A stretch of DNA of 64,000 nucleotides from Aerococcus viridans (GTDB lineage: Bacteria > Bacillota > Bacilli > Lactobacillales > Aerococcaceae), in the NCBI RefSeq assembly GCF_002083135.2, contig NZ_NBTM02000001.1:372001-436000 (forward strand), read 5' to 3'. The stretch's first letter is position 1, and every line of letters starts with the position of its first letter. Of this stretch, positions 42,564-52,376 are shown in pieces. A program made the position numbers and the translations under genes. The notes beneath the pieces are model-generated. The model had not been told where the DNA came from and ran no database searches. It saw nothing but the letters and a program-made list of their open reading frames with translations.

Positions 42564-43298
42564 TGCCTTCAAGCACCTCCAATACATGGTCAGCGTAAGA
42601 CTGGTTTCCGTCTGAAACAGCCTGGATACCTGGCTTGACTGTTACTACTTGACTGACTTGTCCATTTTCTAAAATGGCAGCCCGTTGGCATAATGCCTTA
42701 ATGACTTCAAGTTCATGGGTCACCACAATCATGGTCATAGGATAGGCTTTATGGGTAGCTTTTAATACTTTCACAATCTCGCCAGTAGTTCGGGTATCCA
42801 AGGCTGATGTTGGTTCATCGGCCAACAAGATTTTAGGGCGGGTAATTAAGGCACGGGCAATCCCCACTGGTTGTTTTTGACCACCTGATAATTGACTAGG
42901 GTAGTGGTCTTTTTTATCTGTTAAACCCACAAAGGCCAAGACCTCATCAACGGTTAAAGGATTATCATACTTGTGCAAACTTAAGGGTAAGGCAACATTT
43001 TCGGCAACTGTTTTATTGTTTAATAGGTTAAATTGTTGAAAGACCATACTGATGTCTTTTCGAAATGCTCGCAAGTCTTTCCCAGATAAGTCATTGACTA
43101 GGACATCGTCTACTAGAACTTTTCTAGAGCCTTGATAAACCGCAACAAAGTCGATTTACCAGCCCCACTTTCACCAACTAAGCCAAATATTTCTCGATAT
43201 TGAATATTTAAGCTTACTTGGTCTAACGCTTGTATGCGGTTACTACCATTGATGAATTCTTTGGCCACTTGCTTAAATTCTATCGTGTATCTCGTCAC
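42556..43298 (-). pseudogene. metN: Frameshifted methionine ABC ATPase (metN)
   Basis: The N-terminal part (43298 down to about 43125) has the Walker [13 protein letters not shown] and stops at TAG after ALEKF. Moving to the next frame resumes family sequence at once ([19 protein letters not shown]) and continues to 42556, with [11 protein letters not shown]. About five codons plus a frame are missing at the break. In addition the ABC signature reads LSGGQKQPVGIARAL, a proline replacing the conserved arginine. The C-terminal NIL regulatory domain is also lacking. It is a decayed MetN, not a sequencing slip alone. Confidence 0.85.
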
Positions 43299-43409
43299 CT
43301 TCTTCTATATCATGTGTACTATATTAATAACATTTTATATTGGTGTCTGGCACATTTAACTGTTACAATTTAACGAACGCTCTGTTATATAACTATTCCT
43401 ATAGACAGC

Positions 43410-43439
43410 AAAAAAGGCCGAGAAACTAAGTCCTCGACC
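43410..43439 (-). terminator. Intrinsic terminator after the L,D-transpeptidase
   Basis: GGCCGAG (43416-43422) pairs with CTCGACC (43433-43439, one G-U); six Ts follow on the minus strand. The rest of the 43299-43513 spacer shows no gene. Confidence 0.78.
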
Positions 43440-43513
43440 ATTAAAAATGCATATGCTAATTTTCAATTCATTTATCCTAGTCTAAGAAAGGTTACCTTTT
43501 TCCAAAAAAGGTT

Positions 43514-44899
43514 TTAGAACACAATTACTGGTAATCCTACATAAGCTAATTCATATACTTTTGCCATGGTTTGTGGTGGTGTATTAATACAACCTAAAGA
43601 CCCATTTTGTTGGTAGGCGTTACCACCAAAGGTTGATTGCCAGTTGGCGTCATGGATTCCTTGGCCCGTAAAGTCAAAGGCCATCCAGTAGTCTACGGGT
43701 ACCGCATAATCTTTTTCTGTTCTTGGGTTATACCCCTTCAATACTGATGGATTCTCCATATTCCAAATCTCATAGGCACCTGGAACTGTGTCAGTACCGG
43801 TATTTCCGCTCACGATATCAGTGGCAATCTTTTGTTCGCCATCAATATAAACGAACATCTTTTGCTTGCTTAAGTCCACTTCAATATAAGAGGTACCGAA
43901 GAAGTCATCTTGGTTATAACCGCCACCCCAAATATTTGGCTGAATCACTGTATCTTCACCCGCAAGGACTGCTTCCGCAACCAATTGCGTCGTCATTTCG
44001 CGCTCGATGTACCAACCGTAAATACCTGGTGTAATCGTCACTTCACCTGATTCAGTAGATTGGAATTGGTGGTCTTGATTCAACCCAGCATTTTCCACAT
44101 TCCACTCGTATAAGTATTGGTCGATCGCCTCTTTATCCACTTGGACTTTTCCTTGATCATCCGTACTTACCCATGCCGCTAGCGTTTCGCTTGGAATATT
44201 CACAACTTCATCTTCAATTTGTAGGCCGATACTTGCTGATAAGATACCCTCCAATTCAGATTTAGCCGTTTGAATAGCCTCTGAATCGCTGGTCACTTCT
44301 GGTTTCACGTAAGCATCCGCTAAATCTAGCTCACTTGTTCCTGCTTTCATCTCTGCCAGAACGGCATCCGCCAATGAATCTGACGTAACTTGGTTACCCT
44401 GTGTTTCAGGCACCACTTCTACCGTCTTTGTTTCATCATTAATGACTACTTGTGCACTTGTTGATGGTGTTGCGCCTTCTTGATCAATGTCTAACTGGTC
44501 AAAGTAAGACTTGAATGCCTCACGGTCAACCGTCCACTCATTACTTTCGTTGGCATCCACAGATTTTAAAGCATTGCTGACAAATTCAACTGGCCATGTG
44601 AAGGTTGATTGTTGATTTAGCATGTCATCAAAAGCTTTATTTTCTGCTGGTTGAAAGCCAGCTTCTTGTAAATTCATGGTAACCACTTCTTGACCTTGGT
44701 CAGTAATTTTCATGGTACGTTCATTGTTGGCCTTGGCCACTGTAGCTTCCGCGTCAGACTTTGTCATCCCACTGACATTTACATTAGAAACAGTCGTCGC
44801 CGGTAAGAAATGTGATTGATAATAATACACACCTACACCGTAGCCTACTATTAATAATGCTAAGACTGCCCCCAATAACCACATCGAAACTTTCTTCAT
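43514..44899 (-). CDS. L,D-transpeptidase (YkuD domain) with putative peptidoglycan-binding region
   Basis: A 461-residue cell-surface enzyme. The N-terminal membrane anchor (about 6-27) is followed by a long extracytoplasmic region resembling PG_binding_4/VanW-type repeats (about 40-310). The C-terminal YkuD domain (about 335-461) has the catalytic histidine near H416 and C437 in SLGCIN. YkuD enzymes form 3-3 cross-links in peptidoglycan or attach proteins, and resist most beta-lactams. It is monocistronic with its own terminator. Confidence 0.9.
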   Translation of the reverse strand: MKKVSMWLLGAVLALLIVGYGVGVYYYQSHFLPATTVSNVNVSGMTKSDAEATVAKANNERTMKITDQGQEVVTMNLQEAGFQPAENKAFDDMLNQQSTFTWPVEFVSNALKSVDANESNEWTVDREAFKSYFDQLDIDQEGATPSTSAQVVINDETKTVEVVPETQGNQVTSDSLADAVLAEMKAGTSELDLADAYVKPEVTSDSEAIQTAKSELEGILSASIGLQIEDEVVNIPSETLAAWVSTDDQGKVQVDKEAIDQYLYEWNVENAGLNQDHQFQSTESGEVTITPGIYGWYIEREMTTQLVAEAVLAGEDTVIQPNIWGGGYNQDDFFGTSYIEVDLSKQKMFVYIDGEQKIATDIVSGNTGTDTVPGAYEIWNMENPSVLKGYNPRTEKDYAVPVDYWMAFDFTGQGIHDANWQSTFGGNAYQQNGSLGCINTPPQTMAKVYELAYVGLPVIVF

Positions 44900-45086
44900 T
44901 CAATTATCTCCCTTCCCAATTGACTCTATTAAAGCTTTAACCTATTGTACCTTATTTCTTGTAATATTTCTGTAATATTTATTCAATTTATCGTATTTTT
45001 AAAAATAAACCCCGATTGACAAGCCCCACATTGGTCAAATAGCCACCCCTTTGACTATAAAAAAACTAGTCAATCACTCAGTCAGC

Positions 45087-45425
45087 TTATTTCTTGCTTT
45101 TCTTTTTACGACCGAATAATAGGTCTACTAAGACTGTGCCCAAATAGCCCACAACCAGCGCTGTCACAATAAAGTAGATACTAGCCAAGGAAGCCGCCTT
45201 GGTATCTGTAGACCACATATCTTCTTTAAAAATAAAGAAAGTAATGACACCCACAAGTAGGAATATCACAACCTTCAATAGGATACTTTTGACACTGACC
45301 TTTAAATTATTGTCGTCTAATTCATCGTAGTTGTTCCCTTGTAAGCCACTGATTTCAATTTTATAGACATTTCGAAACGAATGGTCGTCCTTAGTCCCTT
45401 TACGGTTTACATCATGTTTGTTCAT
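45087..45425 (-). CDS. Small membrane protein, two helices
   Basis: A 112-residue protein with a charged N-terminal region of about 45 residues, two hydrophobic helices (about 49-66 and 82-103) and a Lys-rich tail (GRKKKSKK). Start MNKHDVNRKGTKDD has a plausible ribosome site. I do not recognise the family. It lies alone between the L,D-transpeptidase and the glycosidase remnant. Confidence 0.6.
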   Translation of the reverse strand: MNKHDVNRKGTKDDHSFRNVYKIEISGLQGNNYDELDDNNLKVSVKSILLKVVIFLLVGVITFFIFKEDMWSTDTKAASLASIYFIVTALVVGYLGTVLVDLLFGRKKKSKK

Positions 45426-45672
45426 CGTTTTCCTCCCTAACCTTGCCCTACTTTACAGCCTTTTTACACTGGGTCTTGTGCGATTGTCTGCATTATATAA
45501 CTTTAATAGAAAGAAAGTCCAATTTACTTCGAACCTGTCTTCTAAATGGTTGCCTAGAAAACACCCGCATTTCTTTCACTACCGTCACTTGATCAAGTCT
45601 TCTTCTGAAAAAGGACGGCCAAATAAAAAAAGGATAGCCGTTTTCCACGACTACCCAGCCTTAATCGAGTCA

Positions 45673-46163
<491 letters not shown>

Positions 46164-46167
46164 TTAT

Positions 46168-46761
46168 TTAATCCGACAACCCACTATAGTCATGATTCAA
46201 AACGTCTTTGTATTCAAAAGCGCCATCCTGGTAATCAAAAATCAAAGCTGAACAATTGGTAAAGCCTAAATTCTTTGAAATTGACCCTCCATAATTGGCA
46301 GCATCTCTAAAGAATTGCGCAATGGCAGCTCCGTGACTAACAATTAAGACCGTTTGGTCGGGATGCTTGTCCGCAATCCCTTTGACTGCTTGACTAATCC
46401 GCACTCTAAAGTCCACTTCCCTTTCACCACCATATCCGGCAAAAAAGTCCCCATATGGTAAAGGTGGGTTCAAGTGTTCAGAGTCTGCTTCAAAGGACCC
46501 AAAATCACCTTCCTTCAATCCTTTCAGCCGGCGGTAATCTTTATCTTGCCCGTAAACAATTTCTAATGTATCACTAGCACGCTCTGATGTCGAAGAATAA
46601 GCCACATCGAAAGTGATCCCTTCATTTTTAAAATGGTCCCGAGCAATCTCAGCTTGGCGAATCCCTTTAGCAGTTAGTGGTGAATCCGATGCCCCTTGGA
46701 TCTTATGTAACTCATTAAATAGGGTTTGACCGTGCCGCATTAAGTATATTTTTGTTGTCAT
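46168..46761 (-). CDS. Histidine phosphatase family protein (phosphoglycerate-mutase-like)
   Basis: A 197-residue protein. The RHG motif LMRHGQTLFN near the start carries the phosphohistidine. Later features are SSTSERASDTLEI, the LKEGDFGSFE region and the VSHGAAI motif with the second histidine. These enzymes remove phosphate from small molecules; the substrate cannot be read from sequence. I start at ATG 46761 (MTTKIYLMRHG), the family start; the in-frame ATG at 46797 is less likely. It is divergent from the DAHP synthase gene. Confidence 0.85.
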   Translation of the reverse strand: MTTKIYLMRHGQTLFNELHKIQGASDSPLTAKGIRQAEIARDHFKNEGITFDVAYSSTSERASDTLEIVYGQDKDYRRLKGLKEGDFGSFEADSEHLNPPLPYGDFFAGYGGEREVDFRVRISQAVKGIADKHPDQTVLIVSHGAAIAQFFRDAANYGGSISKNLGFTNCSALIFDYQDGAFEYKDVLNHDYSGLSD

Positions 46762-46937
46762 AGTCTCTTGTCCCCCGTTCAAAATGTCGTATGTCATGAT
46801 AATAGTAGATTAGGAATGCGTTTTCAATTATTTTACTAAAGGGATAACTGCAGAATTCACATGAAATGTTGATAAACAATGCTATTTGGTTACAAATTTG
46901 TTAGAATATACTTAGAGCTATGATTACAGGAGGGTAA

Positions 46938-47969
46938 ATGATGAGCTTTGAACCAATAAGTGAAACTGTTGATTTTGATGTGATCAAGTCACATGCAAAG
47001 CTAACTGATGAAGAGAATGCAATTAAAGAAGCGCGCGATAAAGAATTACGTGCAATTATGTCTGGTGAGGACGACCGTTTCTTATTAATTATCGGACCAT
47101 GTTCCGCTGATAACGAGGAAGCAGTAGTTGAATATGCACACCGTTTAGCCAAATTACAAGAAGAAGTGAAAGATAAAGTCTTTATTGTACAACGTGTTTA
47201 TACCAACAAACCACGTACAAATGGTGACGGTTATAAAGGCATGTTACACCAACAAGATCCAACTGGTGAAACAAGCTTAATCCGCGGTATGAAAGCTGTT
47301 CGTAACATGCACCGTCGTGTCATCACTGAAACAGGCATGACAACTGCAGACGAAATGTTATACCCAGATAACTTACAATTTGTAGAAGACTTAGTATCTT
47401 ATCACGCTGTAGGTGCTCGTTCTGTTGAAAACCAACAACACCGTTTCGTTGCTTCTGGTTTAGACTGCCCTGTTGGTTTAAAAAACCCGACATCAGGTAA
47501 CCTAACTGTGACCTTTAACGCCCTACATGCGGCGCAAAAACCACAAGAGTTAATGTATTCAGGTCAAGAAGTATTAACAAGTGGTAACCCTTATGCCCAC
47601 GTTATCCTACGTGGTGGTACCCTTGAAAATAAAGAAGTAGTGCCAAACTACCACTACGAAGACCTAATAAAAACCATCAATAACTACAAAAAAGAAGACT
47701 ACCGTAACCCATTTGTTGTGATCGACACAAACCATGACAACTCTGGTAAAAACTACTTGGATCAAATCCGAATAGTTCAAGAAGTCTTACAAAACCGTCA
47801 ATGGAACGAAGACATCAAAGCTTACGTTCGCGGTTTCATGATCGAATCATACTTACAAGATGGCCGTCAAGAGCCAGGTGGCGACGTATTTGGTCAATCA
47901 ATCACTGACCCATGCTTAGGCTGGGAAAAATCAGAAGAATTAGTACGTTACATTGCAGAAAATGTTTAA
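46938..47969 (+). CDS. 3-deoxy-7-phosphoheptulonate (DAHP) synthase, class I
   Basis: A 343-residue AroF/AroG-type enzyme that joins phosphoenolpyruvate and erythrose-4-phosphate as the first step of the shikimate pathway. The IIGPCSADN, RVYTNKPRT.GDGYKGM, GARSVENQQHR, GLKNPTSGN, ILRGG and DTNHDNSGK motifs match the type I-alpha class. AGGAGGG lies close to two consecutive ATGs (46938 and 46941); the second has the better spacing. It stands alone with a strong terminator. No T-box or aro gene is adjacent; feedback specificity is unknown. Confidence 0.93.
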   Translation: MMSFEPISETVDFDVIKSHAKLTDEENAIKEARDKELRAIMSGEDDRFLLIIGPCSADNEEAVVEYAHRLAKLQEEVKDKVFIVQRVYTNKPRTNGDGYKGMLHQQDPTGETSLIRGMKAVRNMHRRVITETGMTTADEMLYPDNLQFVEDLVSYHAVGARSVENQQHRFVASGLDCPVGLKNPTSGNLTVTFNALHAAQKPQELMYSGQEVLTSGNPYAHVILRGGTLENKEVVPNYHYEDLIKTINNYKKEDYRNPFVVIDTNHDNSGKNYLDQIRIVQEVLQNRQWNEDIKAYVRGFMIESYLQDGRQEPGGDVFGQSITDPCLGWEKSEELVRYIAENV

Positions 47970-47983
47970 AATCATAAAATAAC

Positions 47984-48030
47984 AAAAAAACGAGCTCATG
48001 AATTTTTTAATTCAAGTAGCTCGTTTTTTT
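47984..48030 (+). terminator. Intrinsic terminator after DAHP synthase
   Basis: AAAAAACGAGCT pairs with AGCTCGTTTTTT, with inner ATGAATT/AATTCA pairing and a seven-T run. Confidence 0.92.
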
Positions 48031-48083
48031 ATTAAATTCGTAAACTGATGAATACTTCTATTAACCTGAGATAAGATCAGATA

Positions 48084-48920
48084 TTATTCAACTGGTGCAA
48101 AACCATAGTCATCCCAAGCGGGTACTTGACCACCGTGATATACCTCGTCAATTAAAGTTGCCGTTTCTTCTGTTTGGTATATTTCTACAATTTGTTTAAA
48201 TGTTTCATTATCAGCTTCATCTGTTCTAGCTGCAATTACATTAATATATTGTTGAGCTGATTCAGAATTTGGCTCTAAGAATAAGGCATCCTCTTGAGGA
48301 TAGTAACCTGCGTCCACTGCATAACCACCATTAATCACTGAGAAGTCGACATCGTTTATTGAACGGGCAGTTTGCGCTGCATCCACTTCTTGAATATCCA
48401 AATTATAAGGATTTTCGGTAATATCATCAACAGTTGGTGTAAATGATGCAGACGCTTCTTCATCAAGTGTGATAAAGCCAGCCTCTTGTAATAAGTTTAA
48501 AGCACGACCACCATTCGTTACATCATTTGGGATGGCCACTGATTGTCCTTCACCAATTTCTTCAATTGATTCATGTTTTTCAGAATAAATCCCTAGAGGT
48601 GTAATGATTGTATTACCGATTGGAGTGAAATCATTACCCGACGCTTCCTCATAGTTATTCATGAAGATGATTGTTTGGAAAGAGTTTAAGTCAACTGACC
48701 CGTCCGCTAAGGCATCATTTGGTGTGTTGTAATCATTAAATTTTACCAACTCAATATCGATGTCATGTTCTTCTTTCGCACGTTCAGCCACGTTATCCCA
48801 AACGGTTGTGTCATCTCCAACAACCCCGATTTGTACCGTGTTATCTTCTGTACTACCACATGCAGCCAACAATAATGACGATCCTAAAGTAAACCCAACT
48901 AATTTAACAAATTTTTTCAT
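48084..48920 (-). CDS. metQ: Methionine-binding lipoprotein MetQ
   Basis: A 278-residue NlpA/MetQ-family lipoprotein. Lipobox LLAACG has Cys at about residue 21. The fold is typical (VQIGVVGDDTTVWDNVAERAKEE, NDALADGSVDLNSFQ, PLGIYSEK, VAIPNDVTNGGRALNLLQEAG). It captures methionine outside the cell for the MetNI importer. No metN or metI follows; the only copies in this window are broken (42276-43298). A functional MetNI would have to be encoded elsewhere. A T-box with an ATG specifier controls it. Confidence 0.92.
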   Translation of the reverse strand: MKKFVKLVGFTLGSSLLLAACGSTEDNTVQIGVVGDDTTVWDNVAERAKEEHDIDIELVKFNDYNTPNDALADGSVDLNSFQTIIFMNNYEEASGNDFTPIGNTIITPLGIYSEKHESIEEIGEGQSVAIPNDVTNGGRALNLLQEAGFITLDEEASASFTPTVDDITENPYNLDIQEVDAAQTARSINDVDFSVINGGYAVDAGYYPQEDALFLEPNSESAQQYINVIAARTDEADNETFKQIVEIYQTEETATLIDEVYHGGQVPAWDDYGFAPVE

Positions 48921-48957
48921 ATTTATTTCCCCTTTTCATTTTCCCAGTCTTTTCAAT

Positions 48958-49256
48958 AAAAAAGCCCTTAGTCCAAACAGCTAAACTAGCTATCTCGACT
49001 AAGGACGCATTTCACGTGGTACCACCTTACTTTAGAAAGATATTCTTTCCCTCACTCCTACGCCATATTCAAAATACAGGGTAGGATTAGCGGATAACGG
49101 CGCCACACGAGCTCATCTTATGACCAAAATGGTCACTCGAATCACTTCAACCTCAAGGACCATTTTCAATACTTACCAATAGTTTCTTTCACCAAACGAA
49201 ACCTCTCTAAAATTGATGCCTATTTACTTATCCCGTCTTCGGTAATGTCTAACTAA
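48958..49256 (-). promoter_or_regulatory. T-box riboswitch, apparent methionine specifier (metQ leader)
   Basis: The minus-strand leader carries the T-box AAGGTGGTACCACG (49028-49015) and a terminator (48997-49006 with 48964-48973) followed by six Ts. It has a Stem I with AGAGAGG and TTGGTGAAAG apical-type sequence. The specifier loop reads TATTGAAAATGGTCC: ATG (49163-49161) follows the conserved GAA, exactly as in the T-box at 41474-41740. Methionine starvation should therefore switch on metQ and the sulfur operon together. Confidence 0.9.
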
Positions 49257-49285
49257 ATAATAGCTAAATTGCTATAACCTGTCAA
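49257..49285 (-). promoter_or_regulatory. Promoter of the metQ T-box transcript
   Basis: Minus strand: perfect -35 TTGACA (49285-49280), 17-bp spacer, -10 TATTAT (49262-49257), directly before the leader RNA. Confidence 0.82.
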
Positions 49286-49430
49286 CGGCAGAGAGATTTG
49301 GTTTTTTTATCAATAATAATCGGTGAAAACTATCACGATAATCTTATTTTCTGAATAGGCTCACTACGTAAATAGAAAGTTTAGCTCAATTGTAATCTTT
49401 CTGAACAAACGGCTTATATTTTCATCCATA

Positions 49431-49460
49431 AAAAAGAGAACCATCCGCAGACGGTTCCCC
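49431..49460 (-). terminator. Intrinsic terminator after the flavin oxidoreductase
   Basis: GAGAACCATC pairs with GACGGTTCCC (one G-U) around a 4-base loop; six Ts follow on the minus strand. Confidence 0.88.
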
Positions 49461-49488
49461 CATAATATATCGTTATCGCTTAACCAAA

Positions 49489-50502
49489 TTAAATTTTATC
49501 AAACATCTCCGCTAAATAACGGTAAGATTGTAGCCGTTTCTCTTCATCAAAAATCGGCGCATAAACTAAAATTTCGTCTATACCAAGCGTTTCAATTTCA
49601 TCATCCAGAATGGCTTTCACCGTTTCTTTAGACCCCTTGATAATAAATCGTTTAGCTAAGTAGTCCTCTAACAAGCCTTGGGCCCCAGCACCTAAACTGT
49701 AGTCTTTAGCCTCTTCAGGACTCATATTCGGCAAGAGTTGTCCAGTCCGAATCCCCATTTGCATCAATTCAATGGGTTTAGCTAAATAATCTGCTTCCTC
49801 ATCTGTTTCGCCCACAATGATCATATAAGACACCATGACTTTCGGTTTTTGGAAAAATGCACTCGGCTCAAACCGGTCCCGATATAATTTAAAAACATCC
49901 GGGTCCGTTTCAATCCCAAAGAATTTAGCAAAGGCATAACCCAAGCCCATTTGTGCCGTCACCAAGGCTGACTGACCTGAAGACCCTAGCATCCAAGGTT
50001 CAGTCAGGTGCTTCAAGTTTTGTGGCATAGCCCGGACCTTACCATAAAAATCTGGTGCTTGTTTATCCGCCAAATAATCTAGAATGACTTGGATTTTATC
50101 ATACATGTCTGTAAAGGTTTGTGGCCGCCCTTCAGCTAGTGCCTTAATCTCATCAGGTCCTGAACCCGGTGCCCGTCCTAGCCCAATATCAATCCGCCCT
50201 GGTGCTAAAGCCGTCAGCAACTTGAAGTTTTCTGCAATCTTCAACGGTGAATAATGCATAATCATAGTACCGCCCGTACCCAAATGAATGCGGTCTGTTT
50301 TAGCTGCCGCATAAGCGACCAACATCTCCGGTGACACCGACGCCAAACTTGCCATATTATGATGTTCCGCAAACCAATACCGGTTATAATTCATTTTCTC
50401 AATCTCTTGGACAAACCGCATGGTACGTTCAACCGCACCCTCAGCCGATTCTCCTTTATTTATCGTCACTAAATCGTGTACGCCTAATTCCACAAAAAAC
50501 AT
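49489..50502 (-). CDS. LLM-class flavin-dependent oxidoreductase (luciferase-like, MsnO8 group)
   Basis: A 337-residue bacterial-luciferase-like TIM-barrel monooxygenase that uses reduced FMN. The hallmarks are YNRYWFAEHHNMASLASVSPEML, IHLGTGGTMIMHYSPLKIAENF, GRIDIGLGRAPGSG and MLGSSGQSA. YtmO of the Bacillus ytmI sulfur operon is a protein of the same general class and length. The ATG at 50502 directly abuts GAGAGG; a GTG three codons later (50493) is better spaced and may be the real start. It is monocistronic with a terminator, next to the metQ T-box. Confidence 0.85.
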   Translation of the reverse strand: MFFVELGVHDLVTINKGESAEGAVERTMRFVQEIEKMNYNRYWFAEHHNMASLASVSPEMLVAYAAAKTDRIHLGTGGTMIMHYSPLKIAENFKLLTALAPGRIDIGLGRAPGSGPDEIKALAEGRPQTFTDMYDKIQVILDYLADKQAPDFYGKVRAMPQNLKHLTEPWMLGSSGQSALVTAQMGLGYAFAKFFGIETDPDVFKLYRDRFEPSAFFQKPKVMVSYMIIVGETDEEADYLAKPIELMQMGIRTGQLLPNMSPEEAKDYSLGAGAQGLLEDYLAKRFIIKGSKETVKAILDDEIETLGIDEILVYAPIFDEEKRLQSYRYLAEMFDKI

Positions 50503-50586
50503 CCTCTCTATTTTTATGCTCCCTACTATTATAGCCGGTGCATCTTAAACTAGAAAGAAATACGACTTGACTAATCCTGACTTTAA

Positions 50587-51156
50587 TTAAACAACTAATC
50601 CTTGTGCTAAATAAGCTACTACATTCAAGACCCCAGCCAATAGCATGATCACCACCGGGTCCCACTTGGTTTTAAATAATAAAGTTAAACATATAGCAAA
50701 AATGACAATCGCAACGATGTTGATGGTTTGTATCCCCACCACTTGGTCTCCCCAAAAGCTCGTCACTAGAATAGACATCCCTGCCGTCGCAATCATAGCT
50801 ACCACCGCTGGACGAAGGGCTTTTAGCACATACTGCAGTGAATCCAAATTCCGGTATTTCATGTAAACATAGGCCAAAATGGTTACCAAAATAATCGATG
50901 GAAAGACCGATCCAAGCGTCGCCACAATCCCACCTGGGACACCCGCAATCTGATTGCCCACAAAAGTCGCCGAATTTATAGCAATCGGACCTGGCGTCAT
51001 TTGAGAAATGGTAATCAAGTCCGTAAACTCTTGCTGGGTGAGCCATTGGTGGTTGGTCACAATTTCATCCTGGATTAAAGGTAAGGCCGCATACCCACCC
51101 CCAAAGCTAAAAGCACCCACCTTTAAAAAAGAAAGAAACAGTTGTAGATAGATCAT
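50587..51156 (-). CDS. Chromate transporter half-protein ChrA (second)
   Basis: A 189-residue membrane protein of the CHR family, short-chain type. FLKVGAFSFGGGYAALPLIQ at the start and MTPGPIAINSATFVGNQIAGVPGG after the second helix are the family repeats. Five to six hydrophobic helices follow. Short CHR proteins act in pairs, and this one overlaps the upstream half by four bases (ATGA). The family exports chromate or other anions; resistance is not shown by sequence alone. Confidence 0.85.
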   Translation of the reverse strand: MIYLQLFLSFLKVGAFSFGGGYAALPLIQDEIVTNHQWLTQQEFTDLITISQMTPGPIAINSATFVGNQIAGVPGGIVATLGSVFPSIILVTILAYVYMKYRNLDSLQYVLKALRPAVVAMIATAGMSILVTSFWGDQVVGIQTINIVAIVIFAICLTLLFKTKWDPVVIMLLAGVLNVVAYLAQGLVV

Positions 51157-51740
51157 GCCTTTTTCCCTCCTTTAAAATGGTCAATCAAGAATTTACCCAA
51201 GCCTAAAGCTGTTGCCGTTGAAATAATCAAAACCACATTGATGTTAAAGATATAATTGGCCACAAAAGCCAGGAACATGGCCGTAATCAACCATGGATTC
51301 TTGGTATCAGTAACCTCTTTCCCCATCTGAAGGATTACTGCCACAATGACTGCAGCCACACCAGCCTGCATCCCTTCTAGTAACAAGGAAATCCAGACAT
51401 TAGACCGAAAAACGTCATAGAAGAAAGAAATCAGGGTGATAATGGTGGACGGCGGGATAATCGTTGCAACCACAGCCGTTAAAACGCCCGCCAACCCTGC
51501 CAACTTATAACCAATTACAATCGCTCCATTAACCGCAATGGCACCCGGTGCCGACTGGGCAATCGCCACCAAATCAAGCATCTCGTCTTTATCAATCCAA
51601 CCCAAATCATCCACAAAAGTCTTTCGCATCAAGGTGATAATCACATAACCCCCACCAAAAGTGAAAGCAGACAAAATAAGGGTCGATATAAATAATTGCC
51701 GTAAAATCGCTAACTTATTATCTGATTGTTTATTCTCCAT
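51153..51740 (-). CDS. Chromate transporter half-protein ChrA (first)
   Basis: A 195-residue CHR-family protein with FTFGGGYVIITLMRK and AQSAPGAIAVNGAIVIGYKLAGLAG. These are the same two motifs as its partner but with SAPGA in place of TPGP, which is typical of the partner half. I start at ATG 51740 (AGGAG four bases upstream); an in-frame TTG at 51755 is upstream of that ribosome site. Together the two halves form a bicistronic chromate/anion transporter. Confidence 0.85.
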   Translation of the reverse strand: MENKQSDNKLAILRQLFISTLILSAFTFGGGYVIITLMRKTFVDDLGWIDKDEMLDLVAIAQSAPGAIAVNGAIVIGYKLAGLAGVLTAVVATIIPPSTIITLISFFYDVFRSNVWISLLLEGMQAGVAAVIVAVILQMGKEVTDTKNPWLITAMFLAFVANYIFNINVVLIISTATALGLGKFLIDHFKGGKKA

Positions 51741-51783
51741 AAGACTCCTTTCCAATAAAATCCGTATCTTATCTTCACCCTAC

Positions 51784-51789
51784 ATTATA
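51784..51789 (-). promoter_or_regulatory. Probable -10 of the chrA pair
   Basis: TATAAT on the minus strand, about 45 bases before the first chrA start. The -35 is weak. Confidence 0.5.
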
Positions 51790-51955
51790 CAGAATTGGCC
51801 CTGAGAATTTGAAAAATAACTCCTTGATGTGGCATGCGTTTCATCCAATACAATGAAATCAAAATAAGGAAAAGAGGTTATAGATAATTATTAAAAACAT
51901 TTATTTAGATATGAATAACACCTTACTCATGCTTCATTATAGATAAATGCATTTG

Positions 51956-52363
51956 TTATTGCTTGTATCCAAGTTTACGATTTATTTCTGTAGCCAAGTA
52001 TTCCATTCTATTTTTATGGATCTTATAAACTGAAAGATATATCAATAAGAAAACCATTATATTCCCAAGTAATGGTATAACATTTATCGGTTTGGGTGTG
52101 AAGATAACTTGGAGGAGGATTAATCCCCCTAGTTGAGCAGAAATGTTAGCAAGGTGATACTGAATAGCTGTTTTAAAATCGATAGTAGCCACTATATTGG
52201 CAATTATAGTCATTAATAAAACCAATACCGCCATTAGAATCAAATCCAAACTTGAAATATTTTTATTCTCGGTTCCAATAGCTGAGGAAATAGCACTTAG
52301 TAAAACTAGTACTGAGTAAATATAAGTCATATTAGCAAGATTATAATTCAAAAAGTTTTTCAT
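51956..52363 (-). CDS. DUF3021 four-helix membrane protein
   Basis: A 135-residue protein with four hydrophobic helices (about 9-28, 37-57, 68-88 and 96-112) and a short charged tail. Length and layout match DUF3021, which is almost always encoded with a LytTR regulator and is thought to control its activity at the membrane. It starts 13 bases after the LytTR gene, with an AAAGGAG ribosome site. The trigger and target genes are unknown. Confidence 0.8.
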   Translation of the reverse strand: MKNFLNYNLANMTYIYSVLVLLSAISSAIGTENKNISSLDLILMAVLVLLMTIIANIVATIDFKTAIQYHLANISAQLGGLILLQVIFTPKPINVIPLLGNIMVFLLIYLSVYKIHKNRMEYLATEINRKLGYKQ

Positions 52364-52376
52364 TTGATGCTCTCCT

